From Erythrobacter sp. (lineage in GTDB: Bacteria; Pseudomonadota; Alphaproteobacteria; Sphingomonadales; Sphingomonadaceae): DNA of 43,575 bases. Position numbers and translations under genes: made by a program. The notes under the pieces were generated by a model. It searched no databases. It was not told the origin of the DNA and saw only the letters and a list, made by a program, of their open reading frames with translations. Below, piece after piece: positions 1 through 9,432 of the stretch (positions are counted from its first letter, which is position 1; each line of letters opens with the position of its first letter). The DNA is taken from the NCBI GenBank assembly GCA_024642335.1, contig JAHEBH010000017.1, positions 1 to 43,575 on the forward strand, in the 5' to 3' direction.

Positions 1-1300
1 CGTTCGCCACGACCGGCGGAAGCGATACGCCATCCTTGAGTTCGGTGAACAGGGTGCTTTCACCGGTCATCACATCCGCAGAGCGAACCTCGCCCTCGCT
101 GCTGGCAACCCACAGGCGGTTGCTGGCGAGAACCGGCCCGGTCCAGAAGATCGGGCCTTCACGGTCTTCGGGATCGCGATAATTGGCCAGTTGCTGGACC
201 CAGCGCACGCGGCCTGTTGCGCGCGCAATTGCCAGCAGGCGTGCATCGTCGGTCAGCGTGAAGATCCAGTCACCCGCGAGGGCAGGCGTGGAAATACCCG
301 CCAGCGTCAGGTCCCAGATACGCTGGCCGGTGGTCAACTCGTAGGCGGCCATGCGGCCACCCTGGCCCAGCGCAAAGACCTGCCCGTTCGAGATGATCGG
401 ATCGGCATCGACGTCTGTCAAAGTGCCGACACGCGTGGAAATCGAAGTGCGGGAGAGAGAATCGGACCACAGCACGCGGCCGTTCTCGTAACGATAGGCC
501 ACGACCTCGCCCGAGGAATAGCCGGCGATCAGCGAGCCCTGCGCCGCTGCGGGCGCCGCGACGCCGAACACACCTGACTGGCCCGATGCCGCAGCATCCT
601 GCCAGATCTGTTCGCCATCGAGGATATCGAGCGCGTGGATCTGGTTGTCCTGCGTCATCACATAGACGGCGTTGAATGCCAGCGTGGGCGAACCGCGCAG
701 CGGGCCTGCGGGCTTGCGACGCCAAAGCTCATCGCCGGTCTCGGCGTCGAGCGCCACAACGTCGCCAGTGCCGCTGGTGGCAAAGACCTTGCCTTCGAAA
801 TAGGTCGCGCCCCCGCCGAAAGTGGCATCGCGCAAATCGCCAGACACCTGGATGCGATGTGTCCAGACACGGCTGCCCGTGTCGGCGTTGAAGGCATGGA
901 TGACACCTGTTGTATCGACCGCATAGAGCTTACCGCCACCAACCACGGGAGCGGCTGCCAAGCGGCGTGTATTGGTCGTCCCGTCGATCTGAGTAGACCA
1001 TATGCGCGTGGGCGTGGCCGACAGCGTGACATGGCCGGAAACCTTGGAGGCGGTGCGCCCTGCCTGCGGCCAGTCTTCATTGGTCTCTGCAGTGGGCAGG
1101 ATCACGTTGATGTTGGCAAGGGTGGGGTCCGCGACAATCTCCGTCGCAATGCGCGAAAGGATCGGCGTGCGATTGCCGATGGTCGGCGTGGTGGGATCAT
1201 CGTCGCCACCGCCAAAGGCTCCGCAAGCGCTCAAAGCGAACATGGCCGAAGCTGCCAGGGTGGTTACCCCCACGCGCCGGAAACTGGCAAATCTGGTCAT
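1..1300 (-). CDS. bamB: BamB-like outer membrane assembly lipoprotein (3' end outside window)
   Basis: The frame is open to the left edge, so the C-terminus is missing. I chose the ATG at 1300 because AGGAAG lies 5 nt upstream; ATGs at 1303 and 1315 are in frame but too close to it or lack a site. The N-terminus is a lipoprotein signal (MTRFASF..., hydrophobic stretch, lipobox LSAC followed by G). After it come repeated beta-propeller blades of the PQQ-like type, with phrases such as GGKLYAVD, GKVFATSGTGDVVALDAETG and NQIHALDILDGEQIW. BamB is the propeller lipoprotein of the BAM complex, which inserts beta-barrel proteins into the outer membrane. The gene follows a yfgM-like gene, as in E. 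coli yfgM-bamB; der would be expected next, beyond the edge. The family is clear. That it is BamB rather than another PQQ-repeat lipoprotein rests on context. Confidence 0.82.
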   Translation of the reverse strand, partial: MTRFASFRRVGVTTLAASAMFALSACGAFGGGDDDPTTPTIGNRTPILSRIATEIVADPTLANINVILPTAETNEDWPQAGRTASKVSGHVTLSATPTRIWSTQIDGTTNTRRLAAAPVVGGGKLYAVDTTGVIHAFNADTGSRVWTHRIQVSGDLRDATFGGGATYFEGKVFATSGTGDVVALDAETGDELWRRKPAGPLRGSPTLAFNAVYVMTQDNQIHALDILDGEQIWQDAAASGQSGVFGVAAPAAAQGSLIAGYSSGEVVAYRYENGRVLWSDSLSRTSISTRVGTLTDVDADPIISNGQVFALGQGGRMAAYELTTGQRIWDLTLAGISTPALAGDWIFTLTDDARLLAIARATGRVRWVQQLANYRDPEDREGPIFWTGPVLASNRLWVASSEGEVRSADVMTGESTLFTELKDGVSLPPVVAN

Positions 1301-1314
1301 CATCTCTTCCTGCA

Positions 1315-2094
1315 TTATTGTGCTGCGCCGCCCTCGCCCTGCGTCACTTGCATGCCTTCCAGCGTCACTTCGACATCCTCGATCGCATCGAAGCCATAGG
1401 CACCCGCAAGCTGGCGTGTGCGGGCGCGCAAGGGATCGGGTACGCCTTCATCCTGCGCGATTGCCACCAGCAACGGTCCGGCAAGGTCTTCCTTGCCCTG
1501 GTCGAGATAGGCATGGGCGACCAGTTCACCTGCGCTGCCGAACCAGGCATTGCCCGGCACTGCCAGCGGACCGAGCCGGTCGATCACGTCCTGCGGGTCC
1601 ATATTGTCGAAATTGGCCGCCACCAGCCGCACCAGCGAAGCATCGCGCATCGGCTTTGGCGCACCTTCCAGGGCGATAACCTGCTCGTAGAAGGAAACCG
1701 CATCCTGCGTGCGCCCTTCCATCAGGGCGATACCGGCACGCGTCATGCGGGCAGAAGCCTGCGCGCCCGGGCTGGCATCGCCGCCAATCATGGCAAGTTC
1801 TGTATCGGCGGCCGTCAGATTGCCCGCTTCGAGCTCATCCATGGCCAGTATCAGTGCCTCGGACTGCGCCTCCAGCGCCTGTTCCTTGCTCGAATCCCAA
1901 TAGAGGTATCCGCCAAAGCCGAGCAGGCCGAGCACCAGCAGTATCCCCACGGGCCAGCCATATTTGCGCAAGGCACCGGTAACCTCATCGGTGCGGACGG
2001 CCTCGTCCACCTCGCGCATGAGCATTTCCTGCGACAGGTCGCGCTCCGGGGCTTCCTTGCCGCCGTTTTTCGGATCGTTTGGTGTAGTTGCCAC
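1315..2094 (-). CDS. YfgM-like membrane-anchored tetratricopeptide protein
   Basis: A 259-residue protein with a charged cytoplasmic N-terminus (about 1-45), a single membrane segment around residues 48-68 (VGILLVLGLLGFGGYLY) and a periplasmic helical domain of TPR-like repeats (LEAGNLTAADTEL, GRTQDAVSFYEQVIAL). This is the architecture of the TPR_21/YfgM family. In E. coli YfgM is an ancillary partner of SecYEG and of periplasmic chaperones. The stop codon touches the reading frame of the bamB-like gene (TAATG), so the two are probably co-transcribed and act together in envelope protein handling. The family assignment is good; the exact role in this organism is inferred from E. coli. Confidence 0.85.
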   Translation of the reverse strand: MATTPNDPKNGGKEAPERDLSQEMLMREVDEAVRTDEVTGALRKYGWPVGILLVLGLLGFGGYLYWDSSKEQALEAQSEALILAMDELEAGNLTAADTELAMIGGDASPGAQASARMTRAGIALMEGRTQDAVSFYEQVIALEGAPKPMRDASLVRLVAANFDNMDPQDVIDRLGPLAVPGNAWFGSAGELVAHAYLDQGKEDLAGPLLVAIAQDEGVPDPLRARTRQLAGAYGFDAIEDVEVTLEGMQVTQGEGGAAQ

Positions 2095-2125
2095 GTGCTT
2101 CTTGCAGATCTTGCCTATTGGAGTG

Positions 2126-2155
2126 TGCCGCGCTGTTTAGCGAAAGGGCGCGGCA
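2126..2155. other. GC-rich hairpin between the glycosyltransferase and TPR genes
   Basis: TGCCGCGC at 2126-2133 pairs perfectly with GCGCGGCA at 2148-2155 across a 14-nt loop. There is no T-run on either strand, so it is not a classical intrinsic terminator. It lies in the 104-bp gap between two minus-strand genes, just upstream of the TPR gene start, and could affect termination or the 5' leader. Its function is unknown. Confidence 0.4.
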
Positions 2156-2198
2156 ATTCAATTCTCGATTGCGTCCTGTCCCCCAAAGGGTGAACTGC

Positions 2199-3338
2199 TC
2201 ATGAAGGACGATTGCTGTCCATCAGCCCCCAGTAGAGCGCCCGATAACGCTCCGTCATGCGCAGCGCGTCATATTCGGACCGTGCCTTGTCCCTGTTGGC
2301 ATGACCTATCCGCTTGCGATCCCGCGGCCTGCCGGTGATGTCGAACAATATGTCGGGCAACGCATCGCGATTGTCCGGCACGGACAACAAGGGACCATTA
2401 TCGGTGGAGAGCATCTCCGCCACATCGCCTGTACGGGGAGCAACAACGGGCAATCCCGCCGCCATTGCTTCCGCCACAGCCAGCGGAAAATTTTCGGTCC
2501 CGGATGGAAGCGCAAAGATATCGAACAGGCCCATGACCTTCTCGTGCCGGGCAATGTCACCGGGCAGATGCACCCTGTCCTCGACGCCTTCCTCGATGGC
2601 GAGATCGAGCAGCTTCTGCCTTTCCGGCCCTTCACCCACGATCACCAGCTGCCATTCGGACGGCAGCTTGCGCATGGCGCGGACCAGCAGGTCCAGATTC
2701 GCTTCCGCCTGCAGCTCAGCCACCGTGCCGAGCCAGTACTCACCCTTGCGCTTGATCAGTCCGGGAAGGATATCGCGGGCTGCAGGTGCGGAATACGCGC
2801 GCGAATCGATCCCGTTGGCGATGCGTTGAACGCGCGTGCGCGGCTGCTGCCATGCTTCCAGCGCAATGCGTTCCAGCCTCTTTGACGGCACCACCAGCGC
2901 CGCCGTGCGACCTAGCGCGATCCGGCGATACCATGTGCGCCCGGTCTTGAGCCGAACGGCCTCTTCATCTCCAAGATCGTCCTCGTGATGCACCAGTGGC
3001 GGCAGGGCATGGAGATCGGCAAAGAGCGTATGCGCCATCACCGCATCGATGGCGCCCCAATCATAGGTACAGATCAAGTCATAGCCCGCCATGGCCGCAG
3101 CAATCTTCTTCAATCGTCCGGGCGTCGGCCTGCCTGCAAGCGAGGGAAATTTGGGCCAGCTGATCCTGAACTTCGAGGATATCGCATGCGCCGCGCCGCG
3201 CCGCGCCAGATCGCCGGAGACGATGGCGTGGTGCGCCTCTCCACCCCACTGGTTTATCAGGCGCACACAGCGCATTTCCTTGGGTCCGGCATCGAAGGTG
3301 GAATGCAGGTGCAATATGCGGGGCGTTGTGTGGTTCAT
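2199..3338 (-). CDS. Glycosyltransferase family 4
   Basis: A 379-residue GT-B fold glycosyltransferase that would transfer a sugar from a nucleotide-sugar donor to a lipid or glycan acceptor at the inner face of the membrane. The N-terminal Rossmann domain begins RILHLHSTFDAGP. The C-terminal half carries the donor-binding GT4 features: LVIVGEGPER, DIFALPSGTENFPLAVAEAM with the E-x7-E pair, and GLPVVAPRTGDVAEML. Its ATG overlaps the stop of the hydrolase gene upstream (ATGA), so the two are translationally coupled. No other polysaccharide genes are nearby, so the acceptor and pathway cannot be named. Confidence 0.88.
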   Translation of the reverse strand: MNHTTPRILHLHSTFDAGPKEMRCVRLINQWGGEAHHAIVSGDLARRGAAHAISSKFRISWPKFPSLAGRPTPGRLKKIAAAMAGYDLICTYDWGAIDAVMAHTLFADLHALPPLVHHEDDLGDEEAVRLKTGRTWYRRIALGRTAALVVPSKRLERIALEAWQQPRTRVQRIANGIDSRAYSAPAARDILPGLIKRKGEYWLGTVAELQAEANLDLLVRAMRKLPSEWQLVIVGEGPERQKLLDLAIEEGVEDRVHLPGDIARHEKVMGLFDIFALPSGTENFPLAVAEAMAAGLPVVAPRTGDVAEMLSTDNGPLLSVPDNRDALPDILFDITGRPRDRKRIGHANRDKARSEYDALRMTERYRALYWGLMDSNRPS

Positions 3339-4198
3339 GCCAGGCGGTCCAGCAACTTCCTGATCGCGGCCTGGACTTCGGGTTCATCCAGAGTGGGCAC
3401 ATGGCCGGTGCGCGCCACGGTAAGCGTCTCCAGACCTGCAACATCCGCTTCCATCCGTTGCAAGGTTTCCGCCGAGAGTATGTCAGAGAGTTCCCCGCGG
3501 ATCACCAGCTTGGGAATATCGGGAAGTGACTTCCAGGCATCCCAGAGGTCAGAGGGCGCCGCCTCGCCATGTTCTGCCAGCCGATCGGCGATGCGCATGT
3601 CGTAGTCGTAACCGATACGCCCGCTGTTGCTCACCACCATCAACCGTTTTGCGACCCGCAACCAGTCGGAAATCGTGAAGTCGGGATAGGCATCCGCCAT
3701 GGTCTCGCGCAGTGCGCGGGCGGCGTGCATCCATGTCGGGTAACTACCGCCCTGGCCAACATAGCCGCGGATGCGGGCGATACCCGAAGGCTCGATCACC
3801 GGGCCGATATCGTTGACGATCATGCCGACGAACTTTTGCGGCATGATGTTCGCCAACAGGACGGACAGTATGCCGCCCAGCGAGGTTCCCAGTGCTACCA
3901 CACGGCCCAGGTCGAGCTGGCCGAACAAGGCCAGCAGGTCCTGCACATAGGTTTCGGGCACATAGGTGGAGGAATCCCTGGCATAATCGCTCTCACCACG
4001 TCCGCGCAGCTCGACACAGATCACACGCCATTTTCCGGCAAAGGCTTCTGCAACGGGCTCAAAATCGCGCGCATTGCGCGTCAGGCCGGGGATGCACAGG
4101 ATCGCGGGTCTGCCTGCAGGCCCCGCATAGTCGCGGTAGTGGAGCGTCAGCCCATCTCCGCCTTCCCAAGTGCCGTCCTGCCACGCCTGATCGCTCAT
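3335..4198 (-). CDS. Alpha/beta hydrolase fold protein
   Basis: A 287-residue hydrolase starting at ATG 4198 (MSDQAWQDG). The frame is open further upstream, but that extension lacks family character and runs into the 5' end of the divergent selO-like gene. The core is typical: AILCIPGLTRNARDFEP (oxyanion-hole strand), ELRGRGESDYA, and nucleophile elbow ALGTSLGGIL (G-T-S-L-G). The late ARTGHVPTLDEP supplies the catalytic His. No signal peptide is visible, so it is probably cytoplasmic. The likely substrate class is a small ester or lactone, which the sequence does not resolve. It is coupled to the downstream glycosyltransferase by a 4-bp overlap. No convincing Shine-Dalgarno was seen. Confidence 0.85.
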   Translation of the reverse strand: MSDQAWQDGTWEGGDGLTLHYRDYAGPAGRPAILCIPGLTRNARDFEPVAEAFAGKWRVICVELRGRGESDYARDSSTYVPETYVQDLLALFGQLDLGRVVALGTSLGGILSVLLANIMPQKFVGMIVNDIGPVIEPSGIARIRGYVGQGGSYPTWMHAARALRETMADAYPDFTISDWLRVAKRLMVVSNSGRIGYDYDMRIADRLAEHGEAAPSDLWDAWKSLPDIPKLVIRGELSDILSAETLQRMEADVAGLETLTVARTGHVPTLDEPEVQAAIRKLLDRLA

Positions 4199-4269
4199 GA
4201 TGGAGAATTCGCGTCCCTGAATTTCCGCGCTGCCTTGCGCCGCGCCTGTTCGCCCGCCACTAATGCCAG

Positions 4270-5670
4270 ATGCGCGACGAACCGCAACCTGCTCCCTACC
4301 AGCCAGACCCGCAAATTTCGGCAATTTCCGGGTGGATTGGCGATGAAGTGGCTGCCGTCGCCTTCCCAAGGCATGAATTGCGCTTCCGCAACCGGCGCTG
4401 GGACAAGGCTGTAGGGCTGGATTCGATGAGCGATAGGGATTGGGTCGACCATTTTGGCCGGTTCCTGCCGCTGCCAGACAACCTGCCCCGGCCGCTGGCG
4501 CTCAAATATCACGGCCACCAGTTCCGCGTGTACAATCCCGAAATCGGCGACGGACGCGGTTTCCTCTTTGCCCAGATGCGCGATGCAGGCGGGCGTTTGC
4601 TCGATTGCGGGACCAAGGGCAGCGGTAAGACACCCTATAGCCGCCAGGGCGACGGGCGGCTGACGTTGAAAGGCGCGGTGCGCGAAATTCTCGCCACCGA
4701 ATTGCTCGAAGCTTTGGGCGTCAACACCTCAAAGACCTTCGCCGTTGTGGAGACGGGAGAGGAATTGTGGCGCAGCGACGAACCTTCCCCAACTCGCTCC
4801 GCCGCGCTCACGCGGCTCTCGCACTCGCACATCCGCATCGGCACATTCCAGCGCCTCGCCGCGCGGGGCGAGACGGAACATCTTGCCGCGCTGGTTGACT
4901 ATTGCCTCGAACAATACCCCGGTCCGCCTCCCCCGGAAGATGCCCCCGGTCGTGACGAGCCGGCCATCCGCCTGATGCACCAGGCGGTAGAACGCCTCGC
5001 CGATCTTGCCGCCAGCTACATGGTCGCGGGATTTGTCCACGGTGTGCTCAACACGGACAATATGAACATCACCGGGGAGAGCTTTGACTACGGGCCGTGG
5101 CGCTGGCTACCACGCTGGGACCCGAGCTTTACCGCCGCCTATTTCGACGAACACGGCCTCTATTCCTTCGGTCGCCAGCCGGAGGCAATCCGCTGGAACC
5201 TGGGCCAGTTGGCCATTTCCTTGCGTGTGCTGGTGGAGGCCGAACCGCTGATCGCCGCGCTCGATCGTTTCGGCCCGTGCTATCAGGAGAACATGGTCCG
5301 CCGTTTCTGCTGGCGGTTGGGGGTAACTGGTCGGGGCCTGGAGCATGATACAAGGCTGATCGACGCCGCAGAAGCCACCATGCGCGAAGGCGTGTTCGGG
5401 CCGGACGTCTTCTTCCATGTGCATCGCGGGGGACGCAATGCGACCGGCCCGCTGGCAGAGGCGCTGGACGGCTATGAACCGTCCGCAGACCCGCATGCCT
5501 ATTGGGATCGCGACAAGCCGGAGAGCATGTTGATCGAAGAGGTGGAAGCCATCTGGGATCGGATCGACAGGCACGATGACTGGACAGTCCTGAAGGCAAA
5601 AGTGAAAGCCATCAATGCATTGGGCGCGGCTCTGGGCAATGCACCGGTGCCCGCAGGCGTCATCGCATGA
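4270..5670 (+). CDS. selO: Protein adenylyltransferase SelO (YdiU family)
   Basis: A 466-residue pseudokinase of the SelO/YdiU family. Members bind ATP in a flipped orientation and transfer AMP to Ser, Thr or Tyr of target proteins, linked to redox stress responses. Visible signatures are LKYHGHQFRVYNPEIGDGRG, TKGSGKTPYSRQGDGR (nucleotide-binding Lys), a VREILATE helix, LSHSHIRIGTFQRL, and HGVLNTDNMNITGESFDYGP, which holds the catalytic Asp residues. E. coli YdiU is 478 residues. This copy ends PAGVIA, without the C-terminal Cys (Sec in eukaryotes) seen in many members. It is divergent from the hydrolase gene across 71 bp. No clear ribosome site precedes the ATG. Confidence 0.9.
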   Translation: MRDEPQPAPYQPDPQISAISGWIGDEVAAVAFPRHELRFRNRRWDKAVGLDSMSDRDWVDHFGRFLPLPDNLPRPLALKYHGHQFRVYNPEIGDGRGFLFAQMRDAGGRLLDCGTKGSGKTPYSRQGDGRLTLKGAVREILATELLEALGVNTSKTFAVVETGEELWRSDEPSPTRSAALTRLSHSHIRIGTFQRLAARGETEHLAALVDYCLEQYPGPPPPEDAPGRDEPAIRLMHQAVERLADLAASYMVAGFVHGVLNTDNMNITGESFDYGPWRWLPRWDPSFTAAYFDEHGLYSFGRQPEAIRWNLGQLAISLRVLVEAEPLIAALDRFGPCYQENMVRRFCWRLGVTGRGLEHDTRLIDAAEATMREGVFGPDVFFHVHRGGRNATGPLAEALDGYEPSADPHAYWDRDKPESMLIEEVEAIWDRIDRHDDWTVLKAKVKAINALGAALGNAPVPAGVIA

Positions 5671-5683
5671 ATACGGAAATTGA

Positions 5684-5727
5684 GGTTACATAAGTAACCA
5701 GGCATAGCAATGGGGCGATCTTGCCCC
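5684..5727. promoter_or_regulatory. Two inverted repeats upstream of astD
   Basis: In the 100-bp gap before astD, GGTTAC-ATAA-GTAACC (5684-5699) is a perfect dyad of the size bound by dimeric repressors. GGGGC-gatctt-GCCCC follows at 5712-5727. The first sits 14 nt after the selO stop, the second 44 nt before the astD start codon. The dyad could be an operator for astD, and the GC stem could serve as a weak selO terminator although no T-run follows. No regulator gene is adjacent, so this is pattern-based inference. Confidence 0.35.
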
Positions 5728-5770
5728 TAAGGATAGCACGGCAAATGACTTATCGAGAGGCCTCCCTCAG

Positions 5771-7177
5771 GTGACAGAACTGGTATCCCACGAACCTGCA
5801 ACCGGGGCCGAGCTATGGCGCGGAGCATTCGGCAATGTGGACGATGCCGTGGCGCGCGCGCGCAAGGCCTGGCCGCAATGGGCAGCGCAGCCACTGGCCA
5901 AGCGTATCGAACTGGTCCGTCGCTTCGCCAATGAAGTCCGCAAGGAACTGGATGAGTTCGCGGAGTTGATCGCGAAAGAGACCGGCAAACCCTTGTGGGA
6001 AGCCCGCACCGAAGTGGAAGCCGTTATCGGCAAGGTAGAGATCTCCGTCAGCGCCTATGCCGAACGCACGGGGCAGCGAAAGCTCGACAGCGCACTCCAG
6101 GGAGCGGCAGCGCTGCGGCACAAGCCGCATGGAGTCATGGCGGTCCTTGGCCCCTACAATTTCCCCGCGCACCTGCCCAACGGCCATATGGTTCCTGCCC
6201 TGATCGCAGGCAATGCGGTGATCCTGAAGCCGAGCGAGAAGACTCCCGCCGTTGCCGAGAAGCTGGTCAGCTTCTTTCACAAGGCCGGTATTCCCCAGGA
6301 TATCGTGCAATCGCTCATCGGTGGCCCCGAAGAAGGCAAGGGCCTTGTGGCGCATGACGGGATAGACGGCGTGCTCTTCACCGGCTCTGCGCAGGTGGGT
6401 ATCGCCATCAACCGCAAGCTGGCGACCAATCCTGGCAAGATCCTGGCGCTGGAAATGGGCGGCAACAACCCGCTGATCATGTGGGACACGCCAAAGATCA
6501 ACGATGCCGCCGCGCTGATCGTGCAATCGGCCTTCACCACCGCCGGACAGCGCTGCACGGCCGCACGGCGCCTGATCGTGAAATCGGGCATCTACGACGA
6601 GGTCGTTGCGGCCGTGAAGGCGTTGGCGGACCGCATCATCGTCGGCGCGCCCTTCGACGATCCGCAACCCTTCATGGGGCCGGTGATCGATAACAACACC
6701 GCCGACAATCTGACGGAGAGCTTCCTCTATTTCCTCTCCAACGGGGGCAAGCCGATCAAGCACATGCGCCGCCCGGACGCGAACCTGCCTTTCCTGACCC
6801 CTGCCATCATCGACACTACCGGGATGAAGGATCGTCCCGATGTCGAGCTGTTCGGCCCGCTGCTGCAGGTCATCAAGGTGGACGAATTCGACGAGGCGAT
6901 TGCGGAGGCGAACAACACGCGCTTCGGCCTCTCTGCCGCGCTGATCGGCGGGAGCCCGCAGCAATATGGCCAGTTCTGGGCGCAGATCCGGGCGGGCATC
7001 GTCAACTGGAACCGTCCTACCAATGGCGCCTCCTCCGCAGCCCCTTTCGGCGGCATCGGCCTGTCGGGCAATCACCGCCCCGCTGCCTTCTATGCCGCCG
7101 ATTATTGCGCCTATCCCGTGGCGAGCACCGAAATGGAGCAGCCACGAGCAAGCGTGGGTGTGGGTTTCAAGGTCTAG
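5771..7177 (+). CDS. astD: N-succinylglutamate 5-semialdehyde dehydrogenase
   Basis: A 468-residue NAD(P)-dependent aldehyde dehydrogenase, the last oxidation step of the arginine succinyltransferase (AST) pathway. The ALDH core is complete: GVMAVLGPYNFPAHLPNGH, LKPSEKTP, FTGSAQVG, the general-base Glu in ALEMGGNNP, and the catalytic Cys in TAGQRCTAARR. The ends FTGSAQVGIAINR and GLSGNHRPAAFYAADYCAYPVAS are AstD-specific. The start is GTG 5771, since an upstream ATG at 5745 runs into a stop; GAGAGG lies 10 nt before the GTG. No astA, astB or astC gene accompanies it here, so the rest of the pathway, if present, is elsewhere. Confidence 0.9.
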   Translation: MTELVSHEPATGAELWRGAFGNVDDAVARARKAWPQWAAQPLAKRIELVRRFANEVRKELDEFAELIAKETGKPLWEARTEVEAVIGKVEISVSAYAERTGQRKLDSALQGAAALRHKPHGVMAVLGPYNFPAHLPNGHMVPALIAGNAVILKPSEKTPAVAEKLVSFFHKAGIPQDIVQSLIGGPEEGKGLVAHDGIDGVLFTGSAQVGIAINRKLATNPGKILALEMGGNNPLIMWDTPKINDAAALIVQSAFTTAGQRCTAARRLIVKSGIYDEVVAAVKALADRIIVGAPFDDPQPFMGPVIDNNTADNLTESFLYFLSNGGKPIKHMRRPDANLPFLTPAIIDTTGMKDRPDVELFGPLLQVIKVDEFDEAIAEANNTRFGLSAALIGGSPQQYGQFWAQIRAGIVNWNRPTNGASSAAPFGGIGLSGNHRPAAFYAADYCAYPVASTEMEQPRASVGVGFKV

Positions 7178-7231
7178 GCCTGCACGGCCAAGCTTGCCGG
7201 ACTTCACCTGAAGGCGTAGCTCTTCCAAGAT

Positions 7232-8158
7232 ATGGATGCGGGCAATCAGGGACGGGGCACTGCACTCGCTTATGCGCTGGGTGCCCATGTGTTCTGGGGC
7301 CTCATGCCCGTCTACCTGCTGTTTCTGCAGGATGTGCCGAGCCTGGAGTTTGTCGCCTGGAGGCTGATTTTCACGCTGCCGCTCTGCCTGGCGATCATTG
7401 CAGCCTTCTCCAATTTCAATGAGTTGAGGCGGGTACTTCGCAACCGGAAGGTCATGCTCACGCTGACGGCAAGTTCCGCCATTATCGCGAGCAACTGGTT
7501 CCTCTACATCTTCTCGATCCAGCACGGATATGTCTACGCGGCCAGCCTTGGCTATTACATCCTGCCGCTGACCATGATGCTGCTCGGCCTTGTCTTCCTG
7601 AACGAACGGCTGACCCGCCTGCAATGGGGTGCGGTTGCGCTGGCCACCATCGGTGTCGCCGCATTGGCGACCGGAGCGCTCACCACCATGTGGCTGAGCC
7701 TTTCCATGGCCGTCTCATTCGGCATCTACGGATTGCTGCGCAAGACGGTGGATGCAGGTCCGCTGACAGGCCTGACGGTGGAGGCCATGATCCTGGCGCC
7801 CCTGGCACTCGGCGTCATCGGCTGGTTCTGGCGATCGCCGGAAGGCCTGGCCATCGGGCAAGGCACTGGCGTGGCGCTGGCGCTGGCCGCAAGCGGACCG
7901 ATTACGGCCGCCCCGATGATGATGTTCGCCGCTGCCGCACGGCGCCTGCCCTATACCGTGATCGGCTTCCTGCAGTTCACTTCCCCCACCATCGTCTTCG
8001 TGCTGGGACTGTTCGTTTTCGGCGAGGAACTGAAACCAGCCCAACTGGCCTGCTTCGTCATGATCTGGGCCGCCGCCTTGCTGTTCAGCTGGAGCCTGTT
8101 TCGCGGCGCAGACCCTGCGCCCGCAGACGAAATCACCTCACGCGGCGCAGGCCACTAA
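7232..8158 (+). CDS. rarD: EamA-family permease RarD
   Basis: A 308-residue integral membrane protein of the drug/metabolite transporter superfamily with about ten hydrophobic helices and two EamA repeats. The N-terminus ([19 protein letters not shown]) and [28 protein letters not shown] are characteristic of RarD. Named from a chloramphenicol-sensitivity phenotype, its true substrate is not established. It lies 54 bp downstream of astD on the same strand and could share its transcript. Its TAA stop interlocks with the TAG stop of the convergent pyrC (4-bp overlap), which leaves no room for a terminator between them. Confidence 0.9.
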   Translation: MDAGNQGRGTALAYALGAHVFWGLMPVYLLFLQDVPSLEFVAWRLIFTLPLCLAIIAAFSNFNELRRVLRNRKVMLTLTASSAIIASNWFLYIFSIQHGYVYAASLGYYILPLTMMLLGLVFLNERLTRLQWGAVALATIGVAALATGALTTMWLSLSMAVSFGIYGLLRKTVDAGPLTGLTVEAMILAPLALGVIGWFWRSPEGLAIGQGTGVALALAASGPITAAPMMMFAAAARRLPYTVIGFLQFTSPTIVFVLGLFVFGEELKPAQLACFVMIWAAALLFSWSLFRGADPAPADEITSRGAGH

Positions 8159-9192
8159 CCGGCAAAGCGCCAGCGCAATGTCTCTCCGGCGTGGAAGGGC
8201 ACAAGCTCTGCCGCGCCGGCATCGATGCTGGCAGGAACCGTGCATTCCACCCGCTCCAGCGTCACCGTCTCTTCATTGACCGGCATGCCGTAAAAAGCAG
8301 GGCCGTGCAGCGAGGCGAAGCCTTCGAACCTGCCGAGAGCGCCCTCCTCCTCGAACACGGCCAGGTAACTCTCCAGCGCAAACGGCGCATTGAAGATCCC
8401 CGCACAGCCGCAAGCGCTCTCCTTGGCCTCACGCGCATGCGGTGCGCTGTCGGTGCCGAGGAAAAACTTCGCACTGCCGCTCGTCGCCGCCTTGCGCAGC
8501 GCCAGGCGATGCTTTTCGCGCTTGGCCACAGGCAGGCAATAGGCATGCGGGCGAATCCCGCCCACCAGCATGGCATTGCGATTGATATGGAGGTGCTGCG
8601 GCGTGATGGTGGCGGCAACATTGGCACCTGCCCCCTCGACAAATTGCACGCCTTCCTCGCTGGTGAGGTGCTCGAAAATCACCTTCAGTTCGGGCAGATC
8701 GCGGATCAGCGGCGCCAGACTGCGGTCGATGAACACCGCCTCGCGATCGAAGATATCGACATCGGCGCTGGTCACTTCGCCATGCACGCACAGCGGCATG
8801 CCCGCCTCCGCCATCGCTTCCAGCACACCGCGGATATTGGCGACATCGGTGACGCCGCTATCCGAATTGGTGGTCGCCCCGGCGGGATAAAGCTTGGCGG
8901 CGGTGAACACGCCTTCGGCATGGCCGCGCACCAGTTCTGCCGGATCGGAATTGTCGGTGAGATAGGCCGTCATCAGCGGCGTGAAATCCATGTCCGCAGG
9001 AACCGCTGCCAGTATCCGCTCGCGATAGGCGATGCCCCTCGCCACATCGGTCACCGGCGGCGTCAGGTTGGGCATGACGATGGCCCGCGCAAACTGCCGT
9101 GCCGTGTAGCCCACCACGCCCTGCAACATGGCCCCGTCGCGCAGATGGACGTGCCAGTCATCGGGACGGCGGATGGTGATGCTGTTGGTCAT
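8155..9192 (-). CDS. pyrC: Dihydroorotase, class II
   Basis: A 345-residue zinc enzyme that closes carbamoyl aspartate to dihydroorotate in pyrimidine synthesis. The metal site is intact: [10 protein letters not shown] (H14, H16), the carboxylated Lys in [24 protein letters not shown], and the catalytic Asp in GTDSAPH. The length matches the E. coli PyrC type. I chose ATG 9192 ([10 protein letters not shown]); an in-frame TTG at 9207 gives a longer form with no conserved residues. It is monocistronic and convergent with rarD. pyrE is encoded at 25095 in this window. Confidence 0.95.
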   Translation of the reverse strand: MTNSITIRRPDDWHVHLRDGAMLQGVVGYTARQFARAIVMPNLTPPVTDVARGIAYRERILAAVPADMDFTPLMTAYLTDNSDPAELVRGHAEGVFTAAKLYPAGATTNSDSGVTDVANIRGVLEAMAEAGMPLCVHGEVTSADVDIFDREAVFIDRSLAPLIRDLPELKVIFEHLTSEEGVQFVEGAGANVAATITPQHLHINRNAMLVGGIRPHAYCLPVAKREKHRLALRKAATSGSAKFFLGTDSAPHAREAKESACGCAGIFNAPFALESYLAVFEEEGALGRFEGFASLHGPAFYGMPVNEETVTLERVECTVPASIDAGAAELVPFHAGETLRWRFAG

Positions 9193-9432
9193 TTCTCTAT
9201 CCGGCAACAGGTGGGTCGGGCGCGGTTTGCTTTACACATTTTACAAGGTCCAGAAGAAGAAAATCCCGCCGTCACATCGATTGCCAAGAGCTGCGCAAGA
9301 AATATGGCGTCGCGAGTGTTCATGCTGCGCGCCATGCCATAGTCCGACATTGTAGGACAGCCCGCCTCTGGCGCCATCCCGCGGGCAATCCCCCTGCTTG
9401 ATTTCACATTGAGACCTGCCAAACCAGATTGC

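Noticed and set aside
5813-7624. A 603-codon open frame on the minus strand antisense to astD
   Set aside because: It mirrors astD codon positions, its product is Arg/His/Gln-rich without domains, and AstD matches its family along the full length. Long antisense frames are normal at this GC content.
9193-9432. Direct repeat TTTACA and a GTCC...GGAC dyad between pyrC and ygfZ
   Set aside because: Short and imperfect, with no placement relative to a clear promoter; not enough to call an operator.
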